DNA of 22,542 nt from Caldithrix sp. (GTDB lineage: Bacteria; KSB1; UBA2214; DYKH01): the NCBI GenBank assembly GCA_020722685.1, contig DYKH01000089.1:1-22542 (forward strand). The letters run 5' to 3'. The notes beneath the pieces were generated by a model. That model saw only the letters and a list, made by a program, of their open reading frames with translations, was not told where the DNA came from and searched no databases. The first letter of the stretch is position 1; each line of letters begins with the position of its first letter. Positions 6,798 through 14,992 of the stretch are shown piece after piece. The position numbers and the translations under genes were made by a program.

Positions 6798-7142
6798 ACT
6801 GCTCTCCAATAATCGTAAGCGTGGCCAAATTGAACGGGGCAAGATAGCCAATTGCGGGGAGAAAAGCAAAGGCATTCTCGAATACAACCGCCCAGCTTCA
6901 AAGCAGATGGATGCTCCGCGTGCCGATATATCCTCAAATTCCAGCCAGAAAAAATCTTGACTCTTAGAATGAATTTGGCTATTTTGCTTTGAGATAAGCT
7001 GCTGAACCGCCAATTTGCTTATACGGAAAGCCGATCTCGCCGATTGCTCCCATTGGCCGTCAAGCGATTCAAACTGATTCAACAATCTTTGGCAAAGAAA
7101 CCCATGCCGCCTGATGAGGGCAAGTTTCAATCGCTCGGACAA
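6798..7142 (-). pseudogene. Possible DprA N-terminal remnant, in frame upstream of mazG
   Basis: This is an open frame of 115 codons joined without a stop to mazG. Its predicted peptide resembles the N-terminal helix-hairpin region of DprA: LALIRRHGF...RLLNQFESLDGQW, then a short helix, then LEFEDISARGASICF and LY. In DprA the corresponding parts are the 'L.L...GiG...l..Ll..fgs' helix and the '.e.e.l...Gi.ii...d..YP..L' strand. The Rossmann domain that should follow is absent. It begins at TTG 7142 with a weak AGGCGG upstream. A plus-strand promoter-like site lies inside it. It could be a decayed dprA fragment, a MazG N-terminal extension or chance; I favour non-functional remnant at low confidence. 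Confidence 0.3.
6957..6985 (+). promoter_or_regulatory. Promoter-like site for the DD-peptidase gene
   Basis: TTGACT (6957-6962), a 17 bp spacer and TATTTT (6980-6985) match the architecture seen at 1316-1344 and 1458-1488. It points at the DD-peptidase start 234 bp downstream, leaving a leader of roughly 225 nt in which I see no conserved structure. Confidence 0.4.
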
Positions 7143-7218
7143 TTACCGCCTGGCTCCTCGAATTCACAAAAACTTCAGCGGGTAAAGAATCGAATCCGTC
7201 ACGTATCGGTAAGGTAAT

Positions 7219-8724
7219 ATGCGACAACGTCCGATAGAGAGTTTCCTTTATGCAGTGGTGTTTGCCACGCTCGTGTTTTCCGGCTGCAGCAGACATCCTG
7301 CTTTGACCATGAAAGTGGATGCACTTAGCAAGCTGCGCGGCGAGCTTGACTATTTACTTTCTGATCCGTCCTTTGCCGTTGCGCACTGGGGCATCGCCAT
7401 CCAATCGCTGAAGACAGGCGAGTATCTGTATTTGCGCAACGAGCATAAAGGATTCATGCCGGCCTCAAACATGAAGCTGTTTACCACCGCGGCCGCTTTG
7501 CTCAAATGCGGCCCGGAGTTTCGGTTTACGACCAAACTAATCTATCGCGGCACTCTTTCACCGACCGGCATCTTGGAGGGAGATCTGATCATCAAGGGCG
7601 TCGGGGATCCCAGCTTGAGCGAGCGCTACGCGAACGGAAATCCTACCAAGGTTTTTGAGAGTTGGGCGGATAGCCTTGCTGCGAAGAATATTAGACAAAT
7701 CAATGGCAGGATCATCGGGGACGATAGTTACTTTACCGACGAGGGCATGGGCGCGGGCTGGTCATGGGATTACGAGTCGGATTATTACGCCGCTCAGGTA
7801 AGCGCCCTTTCCTTCAACGATAACTGCGTGGATATTTTTTTCACCCCCGGCGACAGCCTTGGCAAGCTTTCCACTTTTCGCTTGCTGCCGAACGACCATT
7901 ATGTCTCGGTGGTGAATCGAGTCGTGACTGCGGATGAGGCGATGGGGACAGATATCCGCTACAATCGAGAGCGAGGCGGGAACACCGTCGTTTGCAGCGG
8001 GACTATTTTTATCGGGGAGAAAGAAAAGCATGACTGGTTTTCAGTGGAAAATCCGACCTTGTACGCTGCCCACATTTTTCAACAGGTGCTCCGAAGCAAA
8101 GGCATTGTGGTGACAGGCGAGGCTGCGGACATGGACGATTTGAATGATTACCAATATGTGGATGACTCACTGCACGTTCTCGCTAGGTACACTTCTCCGC
8201 AGCTTGGTGAGATTGTTACGACCATTAACAAGGTTAGCCAAAACCTGTATGCAGAGCTTTTGCTGCGGCTGGTGGGGAAAGAGTTCGGGGGCGAAGGCAG
8301 CGCCGGCAAGGGTGCGGAGGTTGAGAAAGAGCTATTTGCCGGCATGGGCATCGATCCAGGGCAAATCGACATTGCCGATGGCTCCGGGCTATCCCGCTTG
8401 AATTTGGTGACGCCCATGAGCATCGTAAAACTGCTGCGCTATATGCGGCAGCATTCGTCGGGGAAGGTTTTCTACGAGTCGTTACCGATCGCCGGTGTGG
8501 ATGGAACCATCAAGGGTCGCCTGGTCGGAACGGCAGCGCAGGGAAACGTAAGAGCCAAAACCGGATACTTAGACAAGGTGCGCGCCCTCTCGGGTTATGT
8601 GACCACCTTGGACGGAGAGGAGCTGGCTTTCTCCATGATCGTCAACAACTACCTGGTGCCAACAGGGCTTGCCAACAAGATCCAGGATAGCATTTGTGAG
8701 AGACTGGCAAATTTTGCGCGTTGA
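7219..8724 (+). CDS. dacB: D-alanyl-D-alanine carboxypeptidase/endopeptidase (PBP4, family S13)
   Basis: This 501 aa protein of the PBP4/DacB family removes terminal D-Ala or cleaves 4-3 cross-links in peptidoglycan in the periplasm. The active-site motifs are in the expected order: SNMK (Ser83-Lys86), SQN (Ser340-Asn342) and KTG (447-449). A large insert between SxxK and SxN is typical of S13. The N-terminus is a signal peptide ending LVFSGC with Cys23, so it is probably a lipoprotein, unlike soluble E. coli PBP4. The ATG at 7219 has GGTAAGG just upstream. A GC-rich hairpin follows the stop directly, suggesting single-gene transcription. Confidence 0.92.
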   Translation: MRQRPIESFLYAVVFATLVFSGCSRHPALTMKVDALSKLRGELDYLLSDPSFAVAHWGIAIQSLKTGEYLYLRNEHKGFMPASNMKLFTTAAALLKCGPEFRFTTKLIYRGTLSPTGILEGDLIIKGVGDPSLSERYANGNPTKVFESWADSLAAKNIRQINGRIIGDDSYFTDEGMGAGWSWDYESDYYAAQVSALSFNDNCVDIFFTPGDSLGKLSTFRLLPNDHYVSVVNRVVTADEAMGTDIRYNRERGGNTVVCSGTIFIGEKEKHDWFSVENPTLYAAHIFQQVLRSKGIVVTGEAADMDDLNDYQYVDDSLHVLARYTSPQLGEIVTTINKVSQNLYAELLLRLVGKEFGGEGSAGKGAEVEKELFAGMGIDPGQIDIADGSGLSRLNLVTPMSIVKLLRYMRQHSSGKVFYESLPIAGVDGTIKGRLVGTAAQGNVRAKTGYLDKVRALSGYVTTLDGEELAFSMIVNNYLVPTGLANKIQDSICERLANFAR

Positions 8725-8725
8725 T

Positions 8726-8757
8726 CGGCAAGCGCCGGGTGTTTGGCGCGCCGGTTT
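8726..8757 (+). terminator. Terminator-like hairpin after the DD-peptidase gene
   Basis: CGGC (8726-8729) and GCGCC (8732-8736) pair with GGCGC (8745-8749) and GCCG (8750-8753) around an 8 nt loop, leaving only a 2 nt AA bulge. GTTTAATT follows. It starts two bases after the stop codon. The T tract is short, so it is a moderate candidate. Confidence 0.55.
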
Positions 8758-8791
8758 AATTCGGGTGTGAGGGATTCGCAAAGAGGCAAAA

Positions 8792-8797
8792 TATACT
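8792..8797 (+). promoter_or_regulatory. Possible -10 element upstream of the cyclase gene
   Basis: TATACT lies 87 bp before the cyclase start and just after the hairpin that closes the previous gene. No recognisable -35 is present at 16-18 bp. It is listed because an upstream terminator implies that the cyclase operon needs its own promoter between 8758 and 8883. Confidence 0.22.
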
Positions 8798-8883
8798 CAT
8801 CCGCACGGAATACCATGGTTGCGCATCTGATGAGCAAAATACGATGGTTGCTTGCTTGGCCGATTCGGGCGCGGAGGAACGTC

Positions 8884-10305
8884 ATGCGCCGGTTTGGGTC
8901 ACTGCAAATTAGGGTGAAGCTAATCATCATCATCGGCATCCTTTTCGTTGGATTGACCTCTATCCTCAGTTTTATCCTTGTGCAAAACGGCAAGCGGATC
9001 TTTAACGATCGCTTGGCGGAAACTTGTACCTTGTCCTTGCGCCATATTTCGCAGACGATCAAAGACGAGCTCTTGCTATACTATCGTTCCGAATCCGATG
9101 CCAATGCCAACTCTATTCACCTCGCCCACATGCGCGAAACCATATTGAACGTTGCCGCGGAAAATATTGACGGATTGTCGTACGCGGCAGTGGTGGATCG
9201 CAACGGCATCATCATCGCCCATACCGACCTTGATCTCATTAGTCACCGGGTTTCTACGGCTGATAGCCTCTATTTCACCCGGCTGAACGATACCACCGTC
9301 CGGGAAACGGGCGACATCATCGAGTATATTCGGCCGATTTTGGCCCGCCGGGAATCTGAGCCCGACAACCCGGTTCATCTCGGTAGCTCGATCCTCGGCT
9401 TTTCCAAAGCGATCATTCTACGCCCGATTCGGACCGCGACCGGCACAATTGTGGTCGCAACGGGAGTCATCATTCTTTTGGCAGTGGTCATTATTTTTTT
9501 TATCGCCCGGAGCATGACGGCACAAATCGATGCCTTGGCCGAAGGAGTGCGACAGGTCGGGCAGGGCAATCTGAACATGGAGATTCCCATCCTGGTCGAC
9601 GACGAGCTTGGGCATCTTGCCGGCGAGTTCAACTCCATGATCGTACACCTGCGCGAAAAGCTGCAAATGCAAAAGTTCGTTTCCAAGCTGACGGTGCAAA
9701 TGATTCGCAAACGATCCGGGTCGCAGGAATTACAGCCGGTGGGCGAGCGTCGGGAAGTGACCTTGCTCTTTTCCGATGTGCGCAGCTTCTCCATGATGAC
9801 CGAGCAGCTTGGCCCGGAGGAGGTCGTCAAGCTGATCAACATTTATCTGGACCTTCAATCCCGCATCATCGAAGAAAACAATGGCATCGTCGATAAATTT
9901 ATGGGCGACCAAGTGATGGCCATTTTTATCGGCGAGACACAGGCCGATGATGCTTTGCACGCTGCAGTGGAAATTCAACGCTCGATCAGAGAGTTGAATA
10001 AGCGACGCAAGCGCAGGGGTGAAGTGGTCTTGACCGTCGGCTGCGGACTGAACATCGGTCAGGCGGTAATGGGAAATATGGGCTCACAAAGTCGCTTGGA
10101 TTATACCGTAATTGGCGATGTGGTCAATTTGTCTTCCCGGCTATGCGCATTAGCTAAACCGGGGCAGATTATTGCGCCCATCGAAATGGTGGATAGACTG
10201 AACGGGGAGTACCCAACCATTCGGTTGAATCCGGTGCTGGTGAAAGGACGCAGCCAGCCGGTGGATATCTTTGAAGTTGATTATGATCGCGCAATTATCA
10301 TGTAA
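8884..10305 (+). CDS. Membrane-bound class III adenylate cyclase (Cache-like sensor, HAMP, cyclase)
   Basis: This 473 aa receptor cyclase is predicted to make cAMP from ATP in response to an extracytoplasmic signal. The order is: TM1 (about 11-33), a periplasmic Cache/PAS-like sensor with AAVVDRNGIIIAHTD (101-115), TM2 (188-208), HAMP (208-262) and a class III catalytic domain (289-466). All six canonical residues are visible: metal-binding Asp298 and Asp342, adenine-specifying Lys338 and Asp406, and transition-state Asn415 and Arg419, which argues for ATP over GTP. The frame is open further upstream, but the ATG at 8884 has GGAGG six bases before it and the protein then starts cleanly before TM1. 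It is the first gene of a four-gene unit: the next start is 26 bp after the stop. Confidence 0.92.
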   Translation: MRRFGSLQIRVKLIIIIGILFVGLTSILSFILVQNGKRIFNDRLAETCTLSLRHISQTIKDELLLYYRSESDANANSIHLAHMRETILNVAAENIDGLSYAAVVDRNGIIIAHTDLDLISHRVSTADSLYFTRLNDTTVRETGDIIEYIRPILARRESEPDNPVHLGSSILGFSKAIILRPIRTATGTIVVATGVIILLAVVIIFFIARSMTAQIDALAEGVRQVGQGNLNMEIPILVDDELGHLAGEFNSMIVHLREKLQMQKFVSKLTVQMIRKRSGSQELQPVGERREVTLLFSDVRSFSMMTEQLGPEEVVKLINIYLDLQSRIIEENNGIVDKFMGDQVMAIFIGETQADDALHAAVEIQRSIRELNKRRKRRGEVVLTVGCGLNIGQAVMGNMGSQSRLDYTVIGDVVNLSSRLCALAKPGQIIAPIEMVDRLNGEYPTIRLNPVLVKGRSQPVDIFEVDYDRAIIM

Positions 10306-10330
10306 AGCTGCTGCAACCCGGAAAAGCCAA

Positions 10331-12574
10331 ATGAAACGGCTTGGATTTCAGGCGGCGATCCTATTTCTAATCGCGTTCCCTCTCTCTGTTCTTGCGCAAA
10401 GTCAGTTGCTCAACTTCTCTCCAGGCGCCAAAGCTTTGGCGCTGGGTCGAACCGGGGTGATAGAAGTCTATGATCCCTCCGCACTTTTTTGGAATCCTGC
10501 CTCGCTCGGCGCGCTCAATGCAAATCAAATCACCTTGGCGGTGCATGAACCGTTTGTGATGAACTATGCCGGTTATGCGCATTTCTTCCCGCTTCGGGGC
10601 ACCTTTGCAATCCACGCCGCCCGCACCGATCAAACCCAAAACGCCGTCGAATTTGGCGGGTTCGGTTGGGGGTTCCCTCTGAGCCGATCCTTGTATACCG
10701 GCGTTGCGCTCAATGCTTTGCAAATGGATCAGGAAAGCTGGGCCAGTGCGGGGGTCGGCTTGCTTTTCAAGCCCCAAGGGTTTCTGAAGCCTCCCGCATC
10801 CGCGTTGTCCTCCATGATCGTGGATCGTTTGACCCTGGGCGCTTGCGTGCAGAACATACCGATCATCACCCCTGACTATGATCATCAAATTCGCTTGGGT
10901 GCCTCCTACGCTTTCATCCCGAACGGTTTTGGCATTCTGTACGGTTACCACTTTCAACGTGAACTGGATACTTCGCACTTGGGCCTGTTCATAGAACCTC
11001 ACAGCGGCTTTCGGGTCTACGCCGGGATGAAGGATATGAGCGCCCAGCAGGCCGGCCTGGGAATCGAGGCTGTGTGGGAAAATTTGACTACAAATCTAAG
11101 TTATGATTTGCAATCGGAGAGAATTGCCTGCTCCGTCAATTTTCGTCACGGTGCTTCTGGAGAGGATTTGGCAAAGAGAGAATACCAGAAGGCCAGGGAA
11201 CAGCTCTCCGATGCCAACAAACGACATGCCCTGCGCCAGGCAGAAAAGGCTTTGATCTACGATCCGGAAAACACCTTGGCCAAAGAATTGTTTTCGACTT
11301 TGGAGCCTTTGATCGAAGCAGAAGACAAACGCATCGATTCTCTTCTCACCGTAGCCAAAGAGATGGAGAAGAAGCAGTGGTTCATGCTGGCTGCGGCCAA
11401 CTATTTGAAGGTCCTTCGCCTGAATCCTGATCATCGCACAGCCAAATCGGCCATGGCCTTGATCAACCCAAAATTGAACATTCACACAGAGCATTGGTAT
11501 GAGATCGGCGTCCGGTATTTCCGGCGCGGGCAGATTGAGCACGCCAAGGACATTTTTGAGTCTATCCTCCTGGTGCGACGCGACCATGCCGAATCCCGGC
11601 AGTATCTGGCCAAGATCAATAGCATGCTGCGCAAGCAGGCGGAAGAGCATTATTTCGCCGGTTTGGGTTACTATAGCCAACATCAGTTGACCCGAGCGGA
11701 GAAAGAGTTCAGTGATGCCGTCAAATTGCTGCCGGATTACCAAGACGCACTGGACTATTTGAACCGGATTAAGCGGGACCGGCAAAAAAATTATAAGCGA
11801 ATCACACAGTTATTTTTGGATGCCAAACGTGACGAGGACGCGGGGTCGTTGGCTGAAGCGATGAAAGCTTACCAGCAGATTTTCGAGATCGATCCGAATC
11901 ATAGCTTGGCCAAGCAAAAAATCGCTGATTTGCGGGTCAAGATTACCGCAGCCGCAGCGCAGCACTTTTCTCGGGGCGAAGCGGCCTATGCTCGCCACGA
12001 TTATGAGAGCGCCAGACGGGCTTTTCGGGCGGTGATCGCTCTGCAGCCGGATCATGCCGGAGCATTGCGGTATTTGGGCCTCATCGCAGAAAGTAAAACT
12101 GACAAGTCCCAACGCTATTATGCCTTGGCTCAACAGTACTATAATGATGGGCAGTTGGACGACGCCTTGGCGACGCTGGATTCGTTGACGACCCTCAATG
12201 TTAATTTTCCAGCAGCCAGGCGACTGCGGGAACGCATCAATTCTGCCTTGGGCGTGGAGAGGATACTTGAGAAGGGCAAGTCGGAAATGCTGAGCGGCAA
12301 TTATCTCGAAGCCAGGCAAAGCTTCAACGACGTCTTGGAAATGCGGCCTAATCACGCCGAGGCTGCCGAATTGCGCCGGCAGTGCACCGACAAGCTCAAT
12401 GAGCAGGTGGATGAGCATTTCAACCGGGGAATCCAACTCTACACCGAAGAAAAGTATCGCGCCGCCATTGCTGAGTGGGAAAAAGCCTTACAGATTAATC
12501 CCAACCATAAAGGCTCCGCGGAGTACAAAGGTAAAGCCGAGGAACGCCTTGAAGCTCTCAATCGCCTGCCATGA
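10331..12574 (+). CDS. Secreted PorV-like beta-barrel/TPR fusion protein
   Basis: This is a 747 aa exported protein. A signal peptide (1-22, ending VLA) is followed by a PorV/PorQ-type N-terminus: SPGAKALALGRTGV and FWNPASLG match the conserved opening of these FadL-like outer-membrane barrels. Alternating amphipathic strands continue to about 285, which is roughly a complete PorV domain. From there to the end run about eight or nine tetratricopeptide repeats, e.g. AIAEWEKALQINPNH near the C-terminus. The TPRs would sit in the periplasm and bind partner proteins. The ATG at 10331 is preferred because the signal peptide begins there; the frame opens earlier and would overlap the cyclase gene. 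Its stop overlaps the next start as ATGA. Function is not established; an envelope scaffold or secretion accessory is plausible. Confidence 0.8.
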   Translation: MKRLGFQAAILFLIAFPLSVLAQSQLLNFSPGAKALALGRTGVIEVYDPSALFWNPASLGALNANQITLAVHEPFVMNYAGYAHFFPLRGTFAIHAARTDQTQNAVEFGGFGWGFPLSRSLYTGVALNALQMDQESWASAGVGLLFKPQGFLKPPASALSSMIVDRLTLGACVQNIPIITPDYDHQIRLGASYAFIPNGFGILYGYHFQRELDTSHLGLFIEPHSGFRVYAGMKDMSAQQAGLGIEAVWENLTTNLSYDLQSERIACSVNFRHGASGEDLAKREYQKAREQLSDANKRHALRQAEKALIYDPENTLAKELFSTLEPLIEAEDKRIDSLLTVAKEMEKKQWFMLAAANYLKVLRLNPDHRTAKSAMALINPKLNIHTEHWYEIGVRYFRRGQIEHAKDIFESILLVRRDHAESRQYLAKINSMLRKQAEEHYFAGLGYYSQHQLTRAEKEFSDAVKLLPDYQDALDYLNRIKRDRQKNYKRITQLFLDAKRDEDAGSLAEAMKAYQQIFEIDPNHSLAKQKIADLRVKITAAAAQHFSRGEAAYARHDYESARRAFRAVIALQPDHAGALRYLGLIAESKTDKSQRYYALAQQYYNDGQLDDALATLDSLTTLNVNFPAARRLRERINSALGVERILEKGKSEMLSGNYLEARQSFNDVLEMRPNHAEAAELRRQCTDKLNEQVDEHFNRGIQLYTEEKYRAAIAEWEKALQINPNHKGSAEYKGKAEERLEALNRLP

Positions 12575-12999
12575 GTCGGTCGCCTCACAATCGTTCATTG
12601 CTTACTATTCGCCAACTGGCCGGCTTGTTGTCCTTCCTCACCAAGGGTGACAAGGTGTTGTTGATTTTCTCTCTGGCGCTTGGGCTCGGCAGCTTGGGAA
12701 TCAGTCAAATCGCTCGCAATACCGGCAGCGCTGTTTGCGTGGAGGTAAACGGCAAGCTCGTCGCGCAAATGGAATTGTTCGAGGAGCGACAAATTACAGT
12801 AGAAGGTGCCATCGGCAAGACTGTCGTTGCAGTCTCGCAGGGAAAGGTGCAGGTGCTCGCCTCCGATTGTCCGTTGCAAATTTGCGTCAAAACCGGCAGG
12901 ATCGATAAAGTCGGCGATACGATTGTCTGCGTCCCCAATCGGGTGGTGGTGCGCGTCATTGGTAGAGGCAAGGTGAATTTCGATCTCATCACCGGCTAA
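12571..12999 (+). CDS. NusG domain II-containing protein
   Basis: This 142 aa protein has one predicted membrane segment (about 28-47) followed by a compact beta domain of the 'NusG domain II' family. Its signature is SDCPLQICVKTG (98-109) and IVCVPNRVVV (118-127), with Cys100, Cys105 and Cys120. In other bacteria such proteins are commonly encoded next to a Gx-family transporter, as here; their role is unclear and they are not the transcription factor NusG. The ATG overlaps the previous stop as ATGA, so translation is probably coupled. The next gene starts 25 bp on. Confidence 0.85.
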   Translation: MSRSPHNRSLLTIRQLAGLLSFLTKGDKVLLIFSLALGLGSLGISQIARNTGSAVCVEVNGKLVAQMELFEERQITVEGAIGKTVVAVSQGKVQVLASDCPLQICVKTGRIDKVGDTIVCVPNRVVVRVIGRGKVNFDLITG

Positions 13000-13023
13000 C
13001 GGTTCTCTCAGGAGCGCGTTCTA

Positions 13024-13557
13024 TTGAAGTGGAAAACCCGAACCATCGCTTATTGCGCCATTCTGGCGGCCATTGGCATCGTGCTTTTTGTTTTGGAAAG
13101 CTATATTCCCACGCCGTTGCCGTGGGCCAAGCCCGGATTGGCCAATGTCGCAATACTTTTAGCGCTGTATATTTTCGATCTGCGTGCGACCATTCTCATC
13201 GTGCTCGTGCGGGTCACCGTCGGCTCGTGGTTGTTAGGAAGCTTTCTGAGTCCGGCGTTTTTTCTTTCTCTGGGCGGCGGGTTAGCCGCTGCTTTAGTAA
13301 TGGAATTTTCCCGCGCAGTGGGGGGAAGGACCTTCAGCGTGGTTGGCGTCAGTATGCTCGGCGCCGTGACCCATAACGCCGTGCAGCTCTACTTGGCCTA
13401 TTTACTTTTGGTAAAAAGCCCGCAGATCATCTTCTTAACTCCCATATTGGTATTGCCGGCCATTGTTACCGGAATGATAAACGGCCTGCTGGCTTTGTTG
13501 CTATTGCGAAAGATTGGCTCTGCCGGTTTGCTCACGCCGCATTGGTTTGCCCCATGA
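13024..13557 (+). CDS. Gx transporter family membrane protein (HepT component I-like)
   Basis: This 177 aa hydrophobic protein has about five membrane helices. It belongs to the family often annotated 'heptaprenyl diphosphate synthase component I' or 'Gx transporter', which resembles ECF-type substrate-binding components. Typical features are ILAAIGIVLFVLE near the N-terminus, PLPWAKPGLANVA (35-47) and GAVTHNAVQL in the middle. The start is TTG at 13024 with AGGAG at 13010-13014. It pairs with the NusG-II protein, the usual partner. The substrate is unknown. No polyprenyl synthase or flavin-transfer gene follows here. It is the last gene of the cyclase unit; no clear terminator is visible after it. 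Confidence 0.85.
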   Translation: MKWKTRTIAYCAILAAIGIVLFVLESYIPTPLPWAKPGLANVAILLALYIFDLRATILIVLVRVTVGSWLLGSFLSPAFFLSLGGGLAAALVMEFSRAVGGRTFSVVGVSMLGAVTHNAVQLYLAYLLLVKSPQIIFLTPILVLPAIVTGMINGLLALLLLRKIGSAGLLTPHWFAP

Positions 13558-13943
13558 CTTTCATCATCGGAGCCTTTCACTTTGTTTACCGCCTTGACTA
13601 ATGCCTGTGTGAGAACTACTTGAAAACGTCTTAGAATCCTTGACGCGCCATGCCGAAATTCGAATTCGCTTCGGCGGATGCAACATCTGCGGACGCTGAG
13701 TGTTATGATCGTTGATCAGATTTCTCGACTCACTTGGTTCGCCTGGAATGACGCAGAAGGTGCTTTCGTTTAGACGCTTGTAGGTCCCCCGCGATCCCGG
13801 AACTTTTGGGCGCTATTGGCGATTAACAACAAAGCCGATTAGCCCATCGAGCGGCAAGGATGGCGCGCGCTGCCGGAGCACGTTCTGCAAATCCATCAGT
13901 ACGTTCGATCAACAATCGTATTTCCATCGCCTGAGGGAGAATG
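13558..13943. other. Gene-free stretch with repeat-like fragments
   Basis: This 386 bp stretch separates the Gx gene from the sirtuin. No credible gene is seen. At about 13650-13675 there is a GCCGAA/TTCGGC inverted repeat around an AATTCGAATT core. At 13720-13755 a fragment reads TTTCTCGACTC ... CTGGAATGACG, which resembles the half-palindromes ending in GGAATGAC found at 14761-14800 and may be a decayed relative. No promoter matching the window's TTGAC-17-TAnnTTT pattern was found upstream of the sirtuin. Confidence 0.35.
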
Positions 13944-14687
13944 ATGACCTTTTCTGACGAGCTTGTCGAGCGCCTAGCAGGTGCAAAAAGAATCTCCGCT
14001 TTGACGGGCGCCGGGATTTCCGCTGAAAGCGGCGTAGCCACCTTTCGCGGCAAGGGCGGTATTTGGCAAAAGTTCAAGCCTGAAGAGTTGGCCAGCATGG
14101 ACGCATTTATGCGCAATCCGGAGCTGGTGTGGGAATGGTATGAATACCGGCGCAGGATTGTCAACAGCGTCAAGCCGAATGCGGGCCATTACGTTTTGGC
14201 GGAGATGGAACAGTCTTTTGCGCATTTTTCCATCAGCACGCAAAATGTCGACGGTCTGCACCAGCAGGCCGGCAGCAAGAACGTGTACGAGCTGCACGGC
14301 AATATTTTGCGCAATCGTTGTTCCATATGCAACCGGCTCGTCGGGGAAGTCGCCTTTGAGAAGGGAAAGCTGTTGCCGCGCTGCGACTGCGGCGGCATGC
14401 TGCGCCCGGATGTGGTATGGTTCGGCGAAATGCTTCCGGCTGAGGTGCTGGAAGCGTCTTTCACCGACGCGGCGCAAGCCGACGTCTATTTGTCCATCGG
14501 CACGTCGGCGGTGGTCTTTCCTGCCGCTATGCTGCCGAACGAGGCAAAACGGAACGGCGCTTTTGTTGTAGAAATCAATCTCGAACCCACGCCTATTAGC
14601 CGCGAAGTGGATGAGAGCATCCTCGGCAAGTCCGGCGAGATTTTGCCGGCTCTCTGGGCGCGGGTGAAGAAGGCCAAAAAGGCATAG
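13944..14687 (+). CDS. cobB: NAD-dependent protein deacylase (sirtuin, CobB type)
   Basis: This 247 aa sirtuin removes acyl groups from protein lysines using NAD+. It has the NAD-binding GAGISAESG (22-30) and TQNVD (99-103), the catalytic His118 in ELHGN, and a zinc site made of Cys126, Cys129, Cys147 and Cys149, the last pair spaced as CxC. RPDVVWFGE (154-162) is the CobB hallmark. The Tyr66-x-x-Arg69 pair marks class III sirtuins, which prefer succinyl or malonyl lysine. Two ATGs are adjacent; 13944 is favoured because GAGGGAG ends four bases before it, while 13941 leaves only one. It stands alone between gene-free stretches. An acyl-CoA ligase-like gene occurs elsewhere in the window, but no functional link is shown. 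Confidence 0.93.
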   Translation: MTFSDELVERLAGAKRISALTGAGISAESGVATFRGKGGIWQKFKPEELASMDAFMRNPELVWEWYEYRRRIVNSVKPNAGHYVLAEMEQSFAHFSISTQNVDGLHQQAGSKNVYELHGNILRNRCSICNRLVGEVAFEKGKLLPRCDCGGMLRPDVVWFGEMLPAEVLEASFTDAAQADVYLSIGTSAVVFPAAMLPNEAKRNGAFVVEINLEPTPISREVDESILGKSGEILPALWARVKKAKKA

Positions 14688-14742
14688 CATTTCTATTCCC
14701 CATTCGTTGCCGGTATGAGCAAACGTAAAGGCTCACTTACAG

Positions 14743-14840
14743 GCTGATTAAAACCTATGTGCGCATCCAAGGAGATTCTTGCATCCGCAGGAATGACCTT
14801 TGGTGCGCGTCATGCTTGCATCCGCAGGCTTCTCCAACCG
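14743..14840. repeat. Palindromic intergenic repeat, copy 2
   Basis: This is the second copy of the element at 182-275, with the same opening (GATTAAAA, then GCATC.AAGGAGATTCT) and the same TCTCCAACC end. Left arm GGAGATTCTTGCATCCGCAG and the right arm read on the other strand (GGAGAAGCCTGCGGATGCAA) agree at GGAGA, TGC and GCA positions and both run into ATGAC, so the element is an imperfect palindrome of about 70 bp. It lies upstream of the TPR lipoprotein's promoter-like site. The remainder of 14688-14992 shows only that promoter. Confidence 0.55.
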
Positions 14841-14875
14841 GTAAGTTAGGTATTACGAGCAAGCAAAGTTTGACC

Positions 14876-14906
14876 TTGAATTTGTGGATTGATCTCCTTA
14901 ATTTGG
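14876..14906 (+). promoter_or_regulatory. Promoter-like site for the TPR lipoprotein-pyrKD unit
   Basis: TTGAAT (14876-14881), a 17 bp spacer and TAATTTGG (14899-14906) repeat the architecture of the other candidates. A second TTGACC lies directly upstream. It is placed about 90 bp before the lipoprotein start and would also serve pyrK and pyrD if they are co-transcribed. Confidence 0.4.
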
Positions 14907-14992
14907 CCCCGGCTGCGGGAAGCTTTGGCAAGTCAGGAATAGTCATCGACCGCCGGCCGGTGCAGCTAAACGAGTGAATGCTTGATAACGAC

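Noticed and set aside
8743..8883. Longer N-terminus for the adenylate cyclase from upstream TTG or ATG codons
   Set aside because: The ATG at 8884 has a strong GGAGG at ideal distance, and the longer frame runs over the preceding terminator-like hairpin.
13823..13940. Minus-strand coding-like tail (MEIRLLIERTDGF...) upstream of the sirtuin
   Set aside because: It is the end of a frame antisense to the sirtuin; about 34 codons outside it with no family resemblance is not enough.
13974..14690. 238-codon minus-strand open frame opposite the sirtuin
   Set aside because: The sirtuin on the plus strand has all its catalytic motifs; the antisense frame has none.
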